Positions 1-8,876 of a stretch of DNA of 64,000 bases are shown here, in pieces. Location: NCBI RefSeq assembly GCF_043633585.1, contig NZ_CP141832.1:1798001-1862000 (forward strand). The letters are read 5' to 3'. The notes below the pieces were generated by a model. That model searched no databases. It was not told the DNA's origin and was given only the letters and a program-made list of their open reading frames with translations. The translations under genes and the position numbers were made by a program. Source of the DNA: Lacrimispora sinapis. Its GTDB lineage: Bacteria > Bacillota > Clostridia > Lachnospirales > Lachnospiraceae. Positions within the stretch are counted from its first letter, which is position 1; every line of letters starts with the position of its first letter.

Positions 1-971
1 GAGAGATCTCCATACACGGTTACATGGGGAATTTTTGCAAGTCCTTCTAAGGCACGTGTCATCAGTTCCCGCTCATGGGCCTTGATGTTCTCCCAGCCAA
101 TCGACTGGAGATAATCAATCGCAGCAGCCAGACCGACTTCTCCGCCTACATTTCTTGTTCCGGCTTCAAAGCGCCGGGGGACTTCTGCATAGGTGGAGTT
201 TTGTTCATGAACACTTCCAATCATATCTCCACCGGTCAAAAAGGGCGGCATTTTTTCGAGCAGTTCTTTCCTACCGTACAAAACCCCGATGCCCATAGGC
301 CCATAGAGCTTGTGTCCGGAAAATGCGGCAAAGTCCACATCAAGTCTTTTTACATCCACCTGCATATGAGGAGCGCTTTGGGCGCAATCCAAAACCACAA
401 CCGCACCGTTTTGGTGGGCCAGACGGACAATGGAGGAAACAGGGATTTCGATTCCAAGAACATTGGACACATGGCCGACTGCAACCAGCCTGGTGCGGGA
501 GGTGATTTTTTGATTTAGTTCTTCCTCTGTCAAATGACCTTTTGAATCGGGATAAAGGTATACCAGTTTGGCTCCGGTTCTCTTGGCGACCCGCTGCCAG
601 GGAACCAGATTGCTGTGGTGCTCTGCCACGGAGAGGACGATTTCATCCCCTTCCCCTAAAAATTCCATGCCATAGCTATAAGCAATCAGATTTAAGCTTT
701 CGGTTGTATTTTGTGTGAAAATGATCTCATCCGGAGAGGCATTTAAAAATTCAGCCACTTTTGTCCGGGAATCTTCGTGGGCCTTTGTTGCCCGGGCGGC
801 AAGTTCATAAACACCCCTGTGAGGATTGGCATTGTCATGGCGGTAATAGGCCTCCACGGCACGAAGCACCTGCAGCGGTTTGGAAGTAGTAGCTGCGTTA
901 TCCAGATAAATCAGGGGTTTATCATTTTCAGTAACCGTAAGGATCGGAAAATCATCCCGGATCATTTTCAT
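1..971 (-). CDS. sufS: Cysteine desulfurase SufS (3' end beyond window)
   Basis: PLP-dependent cysteine desulfurase that takes sulfur from cysteine for SUF Fe-S cluster assembly. The first ~323 residues are visible. They include the substrate-pocket stretch YLDNAATT near residue 20, an AEHHSN motif, and the PLP-lysine context SGHKLYGP with the lysine at about residue 221. The C-terminal active-site cysteine lies outside the window. The ATG at 971 is preceded by AAAGGAGG about 10 nt upstream (complement of 982-989). The start overlaps the end of sufD by 20 bp in another frame, so the two are translationally coupled. It is the last visible gene of sufCBDS; a sufU scaffold gene probably follows outside (inference). 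Confidence 0.95.
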   Translation of the reverse strand, partial: MKMIRDDFPILTVTENDKPLIYLDNAATTSKPLQVLRAVEAYYRHDNANPHRGVYELAARATKAHEDSRTKVAEFLNASPDEIIFTQNTTESLNLIAYSYGMEFLGEGDEIVLSVAEHHSNLVPWQRVAKRTGAKLVYLYPDSKGHLTEEELNQKITSRTRLVAVGHVSNVLGIEIPVSSIVRLAHQNGAVVVLDCAQSAPHMQVDVKRLDVDFAAFSGHKLYGPMGIGVLYGRKELLEKMPPFLTGGDMIGSVHEQNSTYAEVPRRFEAGTRNVGGEVGLAAAIDYLQSIGWENIKAHERELMTRALEGLAKIPHVTVYGDL

Positions 972-2043
972 GGCTGTCCAGCCTCCTTTCGATGCATTCA
1001 AGTATTTCTTTTCGTAAGTATTCATCCGGGAGCATATCAAGCACCGGCGCAAAACGTGCTTCCACCATCAGGCGTTTTGCCTGGGTGGGAGTCATACCTC
1101 TGGAGCAGAGGTAGTAAAGCTGTTTTTCATCAAACCGGCCAAGGGTGGCAGCGTGCTGGCCCTCCACCTGCTCTTCTCCGCAGAGTATGAGGGGAACCGT
1201 ACGGTTGCGGGCTTCAGAGCTGAGAAGCAGTACGGTTTCATTTTCGTGGCCCACGGAATGGACCGCTCCGCTGCGAAAATCAATGGTTCCGCGAAGAATC
1301 TTGTTGCTTTGGTCAGCCAAAACACCGGAGGTATCCATTTCACAGACCGTCTCTTTGCCGGTGTGCCGGGAAACGTCGTTAAAGTCCAGGTATTGGTCCT
1401 TGTGTCCGAAATAAGCGGTATTTAAGTCAAATTCACTCTTTGCTCCCTCCAGACAAGCCAGAGAACCGCAGGCAGCCACATTTCCCCCCAGGACGGCCCG
1501 GATAAGCTCCACCCGGGCACCGTCTCCAAGCACAGCGCCCACACCATCCCAGCTTCGGCTCTGACCGCCTAAAAGCTGAATCTGTATCAGACGCACTTTG
1601 GAACCGGCTTTTGCATCAATCTGTGTTAGGTTCATTGAAACGCCGTCTTTTGCATCTCCGCGGTTTATCTGTACGACCGTAAGCTCGCTGTTTTCTTTGG
1701 CAATGATTCCCCAATGGGTCCTGCTCACCGGACGGGAGGAGTCCAAAAACTCTGTAACAACAAGTGGTTCCTCCGCTTTGCCGTCTGCTGTAATAAAGCA
1801 GATCTGATCGGCTCCATTTTTAATATATTCATCAAGGGCTTCCCCCATCCCGCTTTCTATGGCAGCGGTCTCATGAGGCAGTTCTTTCAACGGGGTGATG
1901 CCATTTGGGAGACCCCCCGAAAATACTTCTTTTTTTCCTGGGGAAAGTGAGTCCTCAGGCAGATTAGCTTTTGCATCCGCCCAGTTGACTCCTGTGCGGT
2001 TCCAGGTGGGAACCGGCAGTATGTTTATTTTTTCGTTCATCAT
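952..2043 (-). CDS. sufD: Fe-S assembly scaffold protein SufD
   Basis: SufB/SufD-family subunit of the SufBCD scaffold, about 363 residues, with the right-handed beta-helix type core visible in the C-terminal half (for example GTIDFRSGAVHSVGHENE). It is shorter and more divergent than SufB, as usual for SufD. I prefer the ATG at 2043 because AAGGAGG (complement of 2050-2056) sits 6 nt upstream. A longer in-frame start at 2064 would place seven extra residues across the ribosome binding site and overlap sufB. It lies between sufB and sufS in a tightly packed operon. Confidence 0.93.
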   Translation of the reverse strand: MMNEKINILPVPTWNRTGVNWADAKANLPEDSLSPGKKEVFSGGLPNGITPLKELPHETAAIESGMGEALDEYIKNGADQICFITADGKAEEPLVVTEFLDSSRPVSRTHWGIIAKENSELTVVQINRGDAKDGVSMNLTQIDAKAGSKVRLIQIQLLGGQSRSWDGVGAVLGDGARVELIRAVLGGNVAACGSLACLEGAKSEFDLNTAYFGHKDQYLDFNDVSRHTGKETVCEMDTSGVLADQSNKILRGTIDFRSGAVHSVGHENETVLLLSSEARNRTVPLILCGEEQVEGQHAATLGRFDEKQLYYLCSRGMTPTQAKRLMVEARFAPVLDMLPDEYLRKEILECIERRLDSHENDPG

Positions 2044-2056
2044 CCAGTTCCTCCTT

Positions 2057-3475
2057 TCAGCCAATGCTTCCTATCATTTCCAGATGAATCAAATTGTTCA
2101 TTTCAACCGCATATTCCAAAGGAAGTTCCTTGGCAATTGGCTCGGCAAAGCCCCCCACGATCATGGCGCGGGCATCTTCTTCGGATAAGCCCCGGCTCAT
2201 TAAGTAAAAGATGGCCGACTCGCTGATACGGCCGATTTTGGCTTCATGACCGATATCCACCTCATCGCACTGGATATCCATAACAGGAATCGTATCCGAA
2301 CGGGAGATGCTGTCCAGCATCAGGGATTCGCAGGAAACCGCAGATTTGCTGCCTGCCGCCTGAGGCGTTACGGTAATGGAACTGCGGAAGGTAGAAGTTC
2401 CCCCGTCTCTGGAAATGGATTTTGTAGTGATATGTGAGGTGGTATTGGGTGCGGAGTGAAGTACCTTGGCTCCGGTATCCAAATTCTGGCCTTTTCCGGC
2501 AAAGGTAATTCCGGTAAACTCCATACGGGAATTCTTCCCCTTTAGTATACTCATTGGGTATAGGTAGGAGGTATGGGAACCAAAAGAACCGGATACCCAT
2601 TCAATGGTGCCGCCTTCTTCCACAGACGCACGCTTGGTGTTCAGGTTATACATATTTTTGGACCAGTTTTCGATGGTGGAATAGCGGAGCCGGGCATTTT
2701 TCCCAACATATAGCTCCACACATCCGGCATGAAGGTTCGCCACATTATACTTGGGGGCGGAACAGCCTTCGATAAAGTGCAGATAAGCACCCTCGTCAAC
2801 GATAATGAGCGTATGCTCAAACTGTCCGGCTCCCGGAGCATTGAGCCGGAAATATGACTGGAGAGGAATCTCTACCGATACTCCCGGGGGAACATAGACA
2901 AAAGAACCGCCGGACCAGACGGCTCCGTGAAGAGCAGCAAATTTGTGGTCCGAGGGAGGAACCAGGCGCATGAAGTGTTTGCGTACCATTTCTGCATAAG
3001 GCCCCGTCAGAGCACTTTCCATATCCGTATAAACCACACCAAGGGCGGCTACTTCGGCCCTGACGCTGTGGTAAACCACTTCAGAATCGTATTGGGCACC
3101 CACCCCGGCAAGAGATTCCCGCTCTGCCTTTGGGATTCCCAGCCGTTCAAAGGTGTTTTTGATATCGTCAGGGACGTCAGACCACTTGGTGCGCATGTCC
3201 GTTTTGGGGCGGACATAGGTCACAATATTGGCGATGTCTAATCCATCTAGTGGAGGACCCCAGGAAGGCAGCGGAGTCCTATGATAGGTTTCCAAAGCCT
3301 TCAGACGGAAGATGCGCATCCATTCGGGGTCATTCTTTTCTTCCGAGATCTTCTGCACGATAGCAGGAGTCAGGCCGGAATCCACCTCAAAGGAGGCATC
3401 AACTTTGTCCCGGATATCATAGATGCTCCGGTCCATCTCGTCAACGTTAGTTTTTTGCTGATGAAAGTCTTTCAT
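2057..3475 (-). CDS. sufB: Fe-S assembly scaffold protein SufB
   Basis: Core scaffold subunit of SufBCD, about 472 residues, the usual size. Conserved stretches include PPLDGLDIANIVTYVRP near the N-terminus, VSVEIPLQSYFRLN in the middle and the C-terminal SRGLSEEDARAMIV segment typical of SufB. The ATG at 3475 follows GGAGG (complement of 3485-3489) by 9 nt. An upstream in-frame start at 3514 is possible but lies deep inside sufC. The gene overlaps the 3' end of sufC by 29 bp. With SufC ATPase it builds and delivers clusters made with SufS-derived sulfur. Confidence 0.96.
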   Translation of the reverse strand: MKDFHQQKTNVDEMDRSIYDIRDKVDASFEVDSGLTPAIVQKISEEKNDPEWMRIFRLKALETYHRTPLPSWGPPLDGLDIANIVTYVRPKTDMRTKWSDVPDDIKNTFERLGIPKAERESLAGVGAQYDSEVVYHSVRAEVAALGVVYTDMESALTGPYAEMVRKHFMRLVPPSDHKFAALHGAVWSGGSFVYVPPGVSVEIPLQSYFRLNAPGAGQFEHTLIIVDEGAYLHFIEGCSAPKYNVANLHAGCVELYVGKNARLRYSTIENWSKNMYNLNTKRASVEEGGTIEWVSGSFGSHTSYLYPMSILKGKNSRMEFTGITFAGKGQNLDTGAKVLHSAPNTTSHITTKSISRDGGTSTFRSSITVTPQAAGSKSAVSCESLMLDSISRSDTIPVMDIQCDEVDIGHEAKIGRISESAIFYLMSRGLSEEDARAMIVGGFAEPIAKELPLEYAVEMNNLIHLEMIGSIG

Positions 3476-4226
3476 GGAACCAACCCTCCTTTTCCAGCAC
3501 ACCAAAGCCGTCATTCGTGATTTTTGAAATCAGTTCCTTTCCTCCGGACCGGATGATCCGTCCGCCCTCCAGAATATGGACCACATCCACATCAAGTCCT
3601 TCCAGAATTTTGGCATTATGCGTAATAATAAAAAGACCGTTGCGGCGGTTCAAATAGGAATGGATGCCTTTGGTTACGGTGCGTACCGCATCCACATCCA
3701 GACCGGAATCGGTCTCGTCCAGCAAGGCCAGCTTGGGATGGAGCATCAGCATCTGTAAAATCTCCGCTTTTTTCTTTTCCCCACCGGAAAAGCCTACATT
3801 TAAATACCGTTCCGAATAAGAGGGGTCCATATCCAATGCCTTCATCTGTTGCAGCAGTTCTTTGCGGAAGGAGAGAATCTTCGGCTGTTTGCCGTCAACG
3901 GCTCCCCGCGCAGTACGTAAAAAGTTCTCTAATGTGATGCCGGGGATTTCTTCCGGTGTCTGGAAGGAGAGGAAAATTCCGGCGCGGGCCCGTACATCTG
4001 CTTTTTCTTCTGTGATATCCTGGCCTTCAAAGAGGATCTTGCCTCTCCTTATGGTATAGCGGGGATCCCCCATGATTGCAGAGACAAGCGTGGATTTTCC
4101 AGTTCCGTTTGGACCCATGAGTACATGAAGTTCTCCGGGATGAACGGTTAAATTTACTCCATCTAAAATCACTTTATCTTCTACAGAAACACTCAAATCT
4201 AATATTTCAAGCAATGGACTGCTCAT
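3447..4226 (-). CDS. sufC: Fe-S assembly ATPase SufC
   Basis: Cytosolic ABC-type ATPase that drives the SufBD scaffold, about 259 residues. The Walker A motif is GPNGTGKST, the signature is the SufC form GFSGGEKKK, and Walker B reads LALLDETDSGLD. The ATG at 4226 is chosen because AAGGAGG lies 7-8 nt upstream; the longer frame from 4259 would start in front of this site and across a palindrome. First gene of the operon, divergent from the PTS genes, with a 228-bp intergenic region holding two small palindromes (see 4244-4282). Confidence 0.96.
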   Translation of the reverse strand: MSSPLLEILDLSVSVEDKVILDGVNLTVHPGELHVLMGPNGTGKSTLVSAIMGDPRYTIRRGKILFEGQDITEEKADVRARAGIFLSFQTPEEIPGITLENFLRTARGAVDGKQPKILSFRKELLQQMKALDMDPSYSERYLNVGFSGGEKKKAEILQMLMLHPKLALLDETDSGLDVDAVRTVTKGIHSYLNRRNGLFIITHNAKILEGLDVDVVHILEGGRIIRSGGKELISKITNDGFGVLEKEGWFHERLSSAKN

Positions 4227-4243
4227 ATATATCGACCTCCTTA

Positions 4244-4282
4244 TGCCTGTAACAGGCAATTCTTTCGTTAGAAAATCCTAAC
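4244..4282 (-). promoter_or_regulatory. Two palindromes in the sufC 5' region
   Basis: TGCCTGTAACAGGCA (4244-4258) is a perfect 15-bp palindrome just upstream of the sufC ribosome binding site. Eight bases further, GTTAG-N6-CTAAC (4267-4282) forms a second dyad. Either could be an operator for an Fe-S-sensing regulator or a small 5'-UTR hairpin; I cannot match them to a known consensus. Confidence 0.4.
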
Positions 4283-4392
4283 TACTCTTACATGTTTTAT
4301 ACTATACCTTTTTAGTAGGAATTACAAGCCTGATTTTTGATTTTATAAAATTTATTTACAAAAAAATTACCGTTTCAATATGCCATTTTAAA

Positions 4393-4421
4393 TTTACCGC
4401 AAGGAAACAGAATGTGGTAAA
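4393..4421 (+). promoter_or_regulatory. Inverted repeat upstream of PTS EIIB, candidate operator
   Basis: TTTACCGC (4393-4400) and GTGGTAAA (4414-4421) form an inverted repeat with one mismatch, spaced 13 nt, about 34 bp before the EIIB start. PRD-type activators bind dyads ahead of their PTS targets, and such a regulator gene lies downstream in this cluster, so this is a plausible target. No clear sigma-A promoter was recognised next to it. Confidence 0.35.
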
Positions 4422-4454
4422 CTCAAAATATCTTAAAGAGAAGGAGGTATTGTT

Positions 4455-4763
4455 ATGAAAATCCTGGCGATCACAGCATGTACCGCTGGCATAGCGCATA
4501 CTTACATTGCGAAGGAAAAGCTGGAAAATGCCGCGAAAGAAATGGGGGATTATATTAAGGTAGAAACTCAGGGTTCCATTGGGGTGGAAAATGAGCTGAC
4601 ACCGGAAGAGATCAAAGACGCAGATGTTATTCTCATCGCAGCAGATATCCGGGTGGGAAAGGAGCGGTTTGCCGGAAAAGCGGTGGTCGATGTACCGATC
4701 AGCATGATTATGAAATCGCCCAAAGGGGTGATCTCAAAGATTCACGAAAAATTGGGGAAATAA
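4455..4763 (+). CDS. PTS fructose-family EIIB component
   Basis: Small cytoplasmic phosphotransfer subunit, 102 residues, of a fructose-like phosphotransferase system. It starts with the family motif ACTAGIAHTY, which puts the phospho-accepting cysteine at residue 9, with the following GIAHT turn. It is a free-standing EIIB followed 37 bp later by its EIIC and, further on, an EIIA gene, so the permease is split over three genes as in the Fry/Frw type systems. An AAGGAGG site lies before the ATG. The transported sugar cannot be told from the sequence. Confidence 0.9.
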   Translation: MKILAITACTAGIAHTYIAKEKLENAAKEMGDYIKVETQGSIGVENELTPEEIKDADVILIAADIRVGKERFAGKAVVDVPISMIMKSPKGVISKIHEKLGK

Positions 4764-4800
4764 TAAAGGAGAGGAAATTATATAGATAGGGGGTAATACA

Positions 4801-5907
4801 ATGGCAAGGCAAAAGTTTGAAATCAAAAAGCATGTCATGACAGGAATTTCTTATATGATTCCCATCATCGTGTGCGGTGGAATCTTATCCGCATTGGCAA
4901 AAGGATTTGGAGGATATGATATTGGAAGCGCTGTGGAGGCGGGGGCGACACCATTTACCAACTTAAATCCTTTTACCTGGATTGGTTTTTGGTGGGGCGT
5001 AAATAAACTTGGTTCCATCGCAATGGATTTTGCGGTCGCCGTTATGACGGCTGGCGTGGCTTATTCCATTGCAGGCAGGCCTGGAATCGTTCCTGGCGTT
5101 GTTATCGGGTATTGTTCGTCCCAGTCAAAGGCCGGGTTCCTGGGCGGCCTTCTGATGGCATTTATAATCGGATACTTTGTCAACTGGATAAAAACGTGGA
5201 AACTGCCTAAGTGGTGTGAAGGTCTAAAGCCGGTTATGTTTATACCGGTCTTATCGACCCTGGTCTGCGGAATGATATTCCTATGTGTCTTTTCCATCCC
5301 GCTGGCTTATATTATGAACGTGTTCCAGCAGTGGATCATTTCTTTAAACGGCGGAGCCAAAGCAGTCATCGGAGGGGTCATCGGGGCCTGCATGGGATTT
5401 GACCTTGGGGGACCGGTAAATAAAACCGCTTCCATGGCCGCCAATGCACTTGGCGCAGACGGAATCTATGGTCCTATGGCGGCCAAGATCATCGGCGGTA
5501 TGACACCGCCCATCGGAATCTTTCTTGCAGCATTAATTAAGAAGAAAAAATTTTCCAAAGTGGAACTGGAAACTGCCAAAACAGCATTTCCTATGGGCTT
5601 ATGCTTTATTACGGAAGGTGTGCTTCCATTTGCAGCTGCAGACCCGGTAAGAGTAATACCAAGCTGTATGATAGGTTCAGCCATTGCCGGAGCCATTGCT
5701 GTTGGTATGGGCTGCGAATCCGCAGCCGGACACGGAGGTATCTTCGTAGTGCCGATGATGACACAGCCGATTTGGTTTTTGGTGGCCCTTGCCGTTGGCT
5801 CTGCAGTAACCGGCATTATTTATGCAGCCATCAAGAAACCGCCGCAGGAGGAAACAGACGAAAAAGAAGAAGAATTAGACATTGACCTGGATATTCAGAT
5901 TCAGTAA
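4801..5907 (+). CDS. PTS fructose-family EIIC membrane permease
   Basis: Integral membrane sugar channel of the PTS, 368 residues, with many hydrophobic segments. It carries family landmarks such as SYMIPIIVCGGIL near residue 20, GFDLGGPVNKTA near 200 and the ITEGVLPFAAADPVRVIPS motif near 270. The C-terminal tail is short, charged and cytoplasmic. The ATG at 4801 follows a GGGGG site. It partners the EIIB upstream and the EIIA at 8877; phosphorylated sugar made here is presumably the substrate chain of the downstream aldolase. Confidence 0.92.
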   Translation: MARQKFEIKKHVMTGISYMIPIIVCGGILSALAKGFGGYDIGSAVEAGATPFTNLNPFTWIGFWWGVNKLGSIAMDFAVAVMTAGVAYSIAGRPGIVPGVVIGYCSSQSKAGFLGGLLMAFIIGYFVNWIKTWKLPKWCEGLKPVMFIPVLSTLVCGMIFLCVFSIPLAYIMNVFQQWIISLNGGAKAVIGGVIGACMGFDLGGPVNKTASMAANALGADGIYGPMAAKIIGGMTPPIGIFLAALIKKKKFSKVELETAKTAFPMGLCFITEGVLPFAAADPVRVIPSCMIGSAIAGAIAVGMGCESAAGHGGIFVVPMMTQPIWFLVALAVGSAVTGIIYAAIKKPPQEETDEKEEELDIDLDIQIQ

Positions 5908-5938
5908 TGGATACCATTGATGAGAGGAAGGGAAATTT

Positions 5939-6823
5939 ATGCTGGTATCAATGAAAGCAATTCTTGATGATGCGAACAGAAGGTATTATGGTGTTATGGC
6001 CATGAACAGCATCAATATTGAAATGGCCCGGGCAGGGATTATGGCGGCGGAGGAAGAACATTCCCCCATCATTGTCCAGTTCGGACCCGGTCAGATGAAA
6101 AATCATGCACATGCGGAGGAAATGCTTCCGGTCATAAAAGAGCTTGCCAAAAGAGTGCACGTTCCGGTGGCATTAAACCTGGATCACGGAACAGATTTCC
6201 ATATCATTGCGGATTGCATTAACCGTGGTTTTACCAATGTTATGTTTGACGGTTCTTCTCTTCCTTACGAAGATAATGTGAGCCGGACGTCAATGATCAG
6301 CGCACTGGCACATGGAATGGGATGCTCCGTGGAAGGAGAGCTTGGTCATGTAGGACAGGCCGCAAATTCCGATGACATGGACCAGGATCTGTACACAGAT
6401 CCCGATCAGGCGCTGGACTTTGTACAAAGAACCGGAGTGGATGCGCTGGCAGTTGCGGTAGGTACCGCCCATGGCGCATATCCCAAAGGGAAAATTCCAA
6501 AACTGGATTTTGACCGCCTTTGCCAGCTAAAGGAAACGCTTCAAATGCCTCTGGTTCTTCACGGAGGTTCCGGCTCCGGAGAAGAGAATTTAAGAAAGGC
6601 AGTTGCGAGCGGAATAAATAAAATTAATGTATGTACCGATGCATTCGCAGCAGGTAAAAAATCCATGCTGAAGGCACTGGAACAGGAACCTGATCTGGAT
6701 TATATGCATCTTTGTATGGCTGCCGAGGCTGGAATCAAGCAATTTGTGAAAGATTTTATGAAAGTAATCGGTTCCAGCGGACGCTATATTTACGGAGAGA
6801 CCAGACAGGTTGGATATGAATGA
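5939..6823 (+). CDS. Class II ketose-bisphosphate aldolase family protein
   Basis: Zinc-dependent aldolase of the FbaA/GatY/KbaY family, 294 residues, close to the usual length. Visible motifs are ALNLDHG (catalytic Asp and zinc His near residues 81-83), EGELGHVG with a metal ligand, VAVGTAHGAYP (second zinc His) and LHGGSGSGEENL (phosphate loop). It probably cleaves a ketose 1-phosphate or 1,6-bisphosphate derived from the sugar imported by the adjacent PTS. Fructose, tagatose or sorbose-type substrates cannot be separated by eye. It lies 31 bp after EIIC and is followed by a hairpin. Confidence 0.88.
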   Translation: MLVSMKAILDDANRRYYGVMAMNSINIEMARAGIMAAEEEHSPIIVQFGPGQMKNHAHAEEMLPVIKELAKRVHVPVALNLDHGTDFHIIADCINRGFTNVMFDGSSLPYEDNVSRTSMISALAHGMGCSVEGELGHVGQAANSDDMDQDLYTDPDQALDFVQRTGVDALAVAVGTAHGAYPKGKIPKLDFDRLCQLKETLQMPLVLHGGSGSGEENLRKAVASGINKINVCTDAFAAGKKSMLKALEQEPDLDYMHLCMAAEAGIKQFVKDFMKVIGSSGRYIYGETRQVGYE

Positions 6824-6840
6824 TTCAATAAAAACCAAAG

Positions 6841-6880
6841 GGGCGGCAGGAATGCACTTTAAATGCTGCCCTTATCTTTT
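6841..6880 (+). terminator. Probable terminator or attenuator after aldolase gene
   Basis: GGGCGGCA (6841-6848) pairs with TGCTGCCC (6864-6871), including one G-U pair, and is followed by the T-rich tail TTATCTTTT. It would partly separate the PTS/aldolase genes from the regulator gene that begins 17 nt later. Confidence 0.55.
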
Positions 6881-6897
6881 CCGAATGGAGTGATTTT

Positions 6898-8865
6898 TTG
6901 AAGCAGGATAAGAACTCATTATATTACAACCGGATCATAACCTGTCTTCTTTCCGGCAGTACTTTTACCATAGGGCAGCTGGCAGAACAAGCGGGGCTAT
7001 CTGAAAAAACCACACGTACTAAAATCAACCAGCTAAATGACTGGCTGGAAATCAATGCTCTTGGAAGCATAAAGAAGAAACAGGGAACAGGAGTCTGGCT
7101 TGACTGTAACGAAAATCAGCAGGAACGAATAAAAGAAACTTTTGGAAATAAGGCAAAAACCGATCTTTCCGCTGATCTGGAGAACCGGAACCGGCAGCTT
7201 ACAGGGAAACTGCTGAAATTAAAACCGGGAGAAATCATTACGCTGCAGCAGCTGGCAGACAGCCTGTATTTAAGTCCCCCAACAGTTGCCTCTATGATAA
7301 AGAAAATCACCCCTTGGTTTGAGACCCACCATCTCCAGATCGCATCAGTCAGAAACAGAGGCCTTTGCATCGCAGGAGATGAATATAATTACAGAATTGC
7401 CATTAAAGATTATATCCTCTATATGATGCCGGACATCATGGAGGCCTTGCTTGGTACTTATGCGCCCGGCGTTGATGTGTCCCGTATCAGAAAAATCATC
7501 GTAGACGCAGAAAATGCATGGAGAATTGAACTGGCAGACGTATCCTTTAACATGGTCTGGATCATGATCTGCTTATCCCTATCCAGGGGCCGTACCGGTG
7601 GGATTAACCAGTTTCAGCAGAGAGAAGAAGATGAAGTACAGCATTACAACGAATATTCCTTTGCCCAATCCATTTATCAGAGAATAGGGGCAGAATACCA
7701 TGTCACCATCCTGCCTGAAGATATAAGGCTGCTGGCAGTGCTTTTGTTGTCTGCAAGAAAGATGGAAGGATTTTCCATAACAGAACAAGGGGAAACTGCC
7801 ATTCGATATGACGAAGAACTGGGCTGTTTTGTAAAACTCGTGATAGAAACCATTGATTCTGTTTTGGGGGTAGACCTGTCTTCCGACAAAATACTGTATG
7901 AGAGCCTGTTGAGTCATATGCGTTCTGCCATCTTCCGAATGAAATATTCCACCACAGCCTCGGAAGGAATCAGTAAATATGTGAAAAGTGAATACAAACA
8001 GACCTTTTTGGCCACTTGGTCGACCAGCCATTTATTTGAAGAGCATTACCGGGTCCAGGTGACAGAAGACGAGCTGGCAGGCATTGCCCTTTACATCCAG
8101 GCATCTTTGATCCGGATGAAAAAGGAACGGCCGTTTCGTGCCCTTTTGGTCACCCGGCAGGGACTTGCTTCCGGCCAGCTTATGATGGAAATGATCAAAT
8201 ACAGCATTCCCGAAATCGCCCAAATCCGTGTCGTAAGCAACCATGATTTTAAGCTTTCCCAGTATCAGGATATGGATCTTATCATAACCTCTGTTCCCAT
8301 AAACAGCAGTGATCCAAGAATCGTTGCCACAGGGGACCGGATGCTGCAGGAAGACATTGAAAAGGTGAGAAAAAAAGTAAAAGAGATGCGTAAAAACAAC
8401 ACCTCTGCCAAATTCCATTTTAATAACTTGTGCCATCTGCTTTTTGACGTGGATCTGATTTTTCTGCATCCTGCGGTATCTGATAAGGATGAGCTGATTC
8501 GTCTCATGGCAAACCGTCTGGAGGAAAAAGGAGATGTTACCTCCCGGTATTTGGAAAGCATTTATGACAGGGAAAAGGCAACGACCACAAGCATTGGTCA
8601 TGGAATCGCCATTCCCCACGGAAATATGATGGAGGTCAATGAATCAAAAATAGCGGTTGCCATTTTAAAAGAACCTTTGGAATGGGCGGGAGATCTGGTG
8701 GATATCGTATTTTTGCTGGCGGTGAAAATGACCTCCCAATATGAAATACGAAGGACCAAGCAGTTTTATAAAGACTTTTTGACATTTACGGAACAGGAAG
8801 AAAATATGGAAATCATAAAAAGACTCGGTTCCGAATTGGAAATCTATCAATTTTTTATTCGATAA
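6898..8865 (+). CDS. PRD-containing PTS transcriptional regulator with EIIA domain
   Basis: BglG/MtlR/LicR-type activator, 655 residues. The order is an N-terminal HTH (about 10-70), a second Mga-like HTH (about 95-150), PRD1 (about 195-300), PRD2 (about 310-405, with LLSHMRSAIFRMK), an EIIB-like domain (about 415-495) and a C-terminal fructose EIIA domain with His574 in AIPHGN. The EIIB-like domain lacks the usual cysteine (VTRQGLASG instead), so that phosphorylation site seems lost. The start is TTG at 6898 behind GGAGTGA. It probably controls this PTS cassette according to PTS phosphorylation. Confidence 0.9.
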   Translation: MKQDKNSLYYNRIITCLLSGSTFTIGQLAEQAGLSEKTTRTKINQLNDWLEINALGSIKKKQGTGVWLDCNENQQERIKETFGNKAKTDLSADLENRNRQLTGKLLKLKPGEIITLQQLADSLYLSPPTVASMIKKITPWFETHHLQIASVRNRGLCIAGDEYNYRIAIKDYILYMMPDIMEALLGTYAPGVDVSRIRKIIVDAENAWRIELADVSFNMVWIMICLSLSRGRTGGINQFQQREEDEVQHYNEYSFAQSIYQRIGAEYHVTILPEDIRLLAVLLLSARKMEGFSITEQGETAIRYDEELGCFVKLVIETIDSVLGVDLSSDKILYESLLSHMRSAIFRMKYSTTASEGISKYVKSEYKQTFLATWSTSHLFEEHYRVQVTEDELAGIALYIQASLIRMKKERPFRALLVTRQGLASGQLMMEMIKYSIPEIAQIRVVSNHDFKLSQYQDMDLIITSVPINSSDPRIVATGDRMLQEDIEKVRKKVKEMRKNNTSAKFHFNNLCHLLFDVDLIFLHPAVSDKDELIRLMANRLEEKGDVTSRYLESIYDREKATTTSIGHGIAIPHGNMMEVNESKIAVAILKEPLEWAGDLVDIVFLLAVKMTSQYEIRRTKQFYKDFLTFTEQEENMEIIKRLGSELEIYQFFIR

Positions 8866-8876
8866 GGGGTGAGCCT

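Noticed and set aside
952..2064. Longer sufD start at 2064
   Set aside because: The ribosome binding site lies between 2064 and 2043, so the ATG at 2043 is better.
4355..4384. Sigma-A promoter TTTACA with spacer to ATATGC before the PTS genes
   Set aside because: The -10 is too poor; left as unassigned regulatory sequence.
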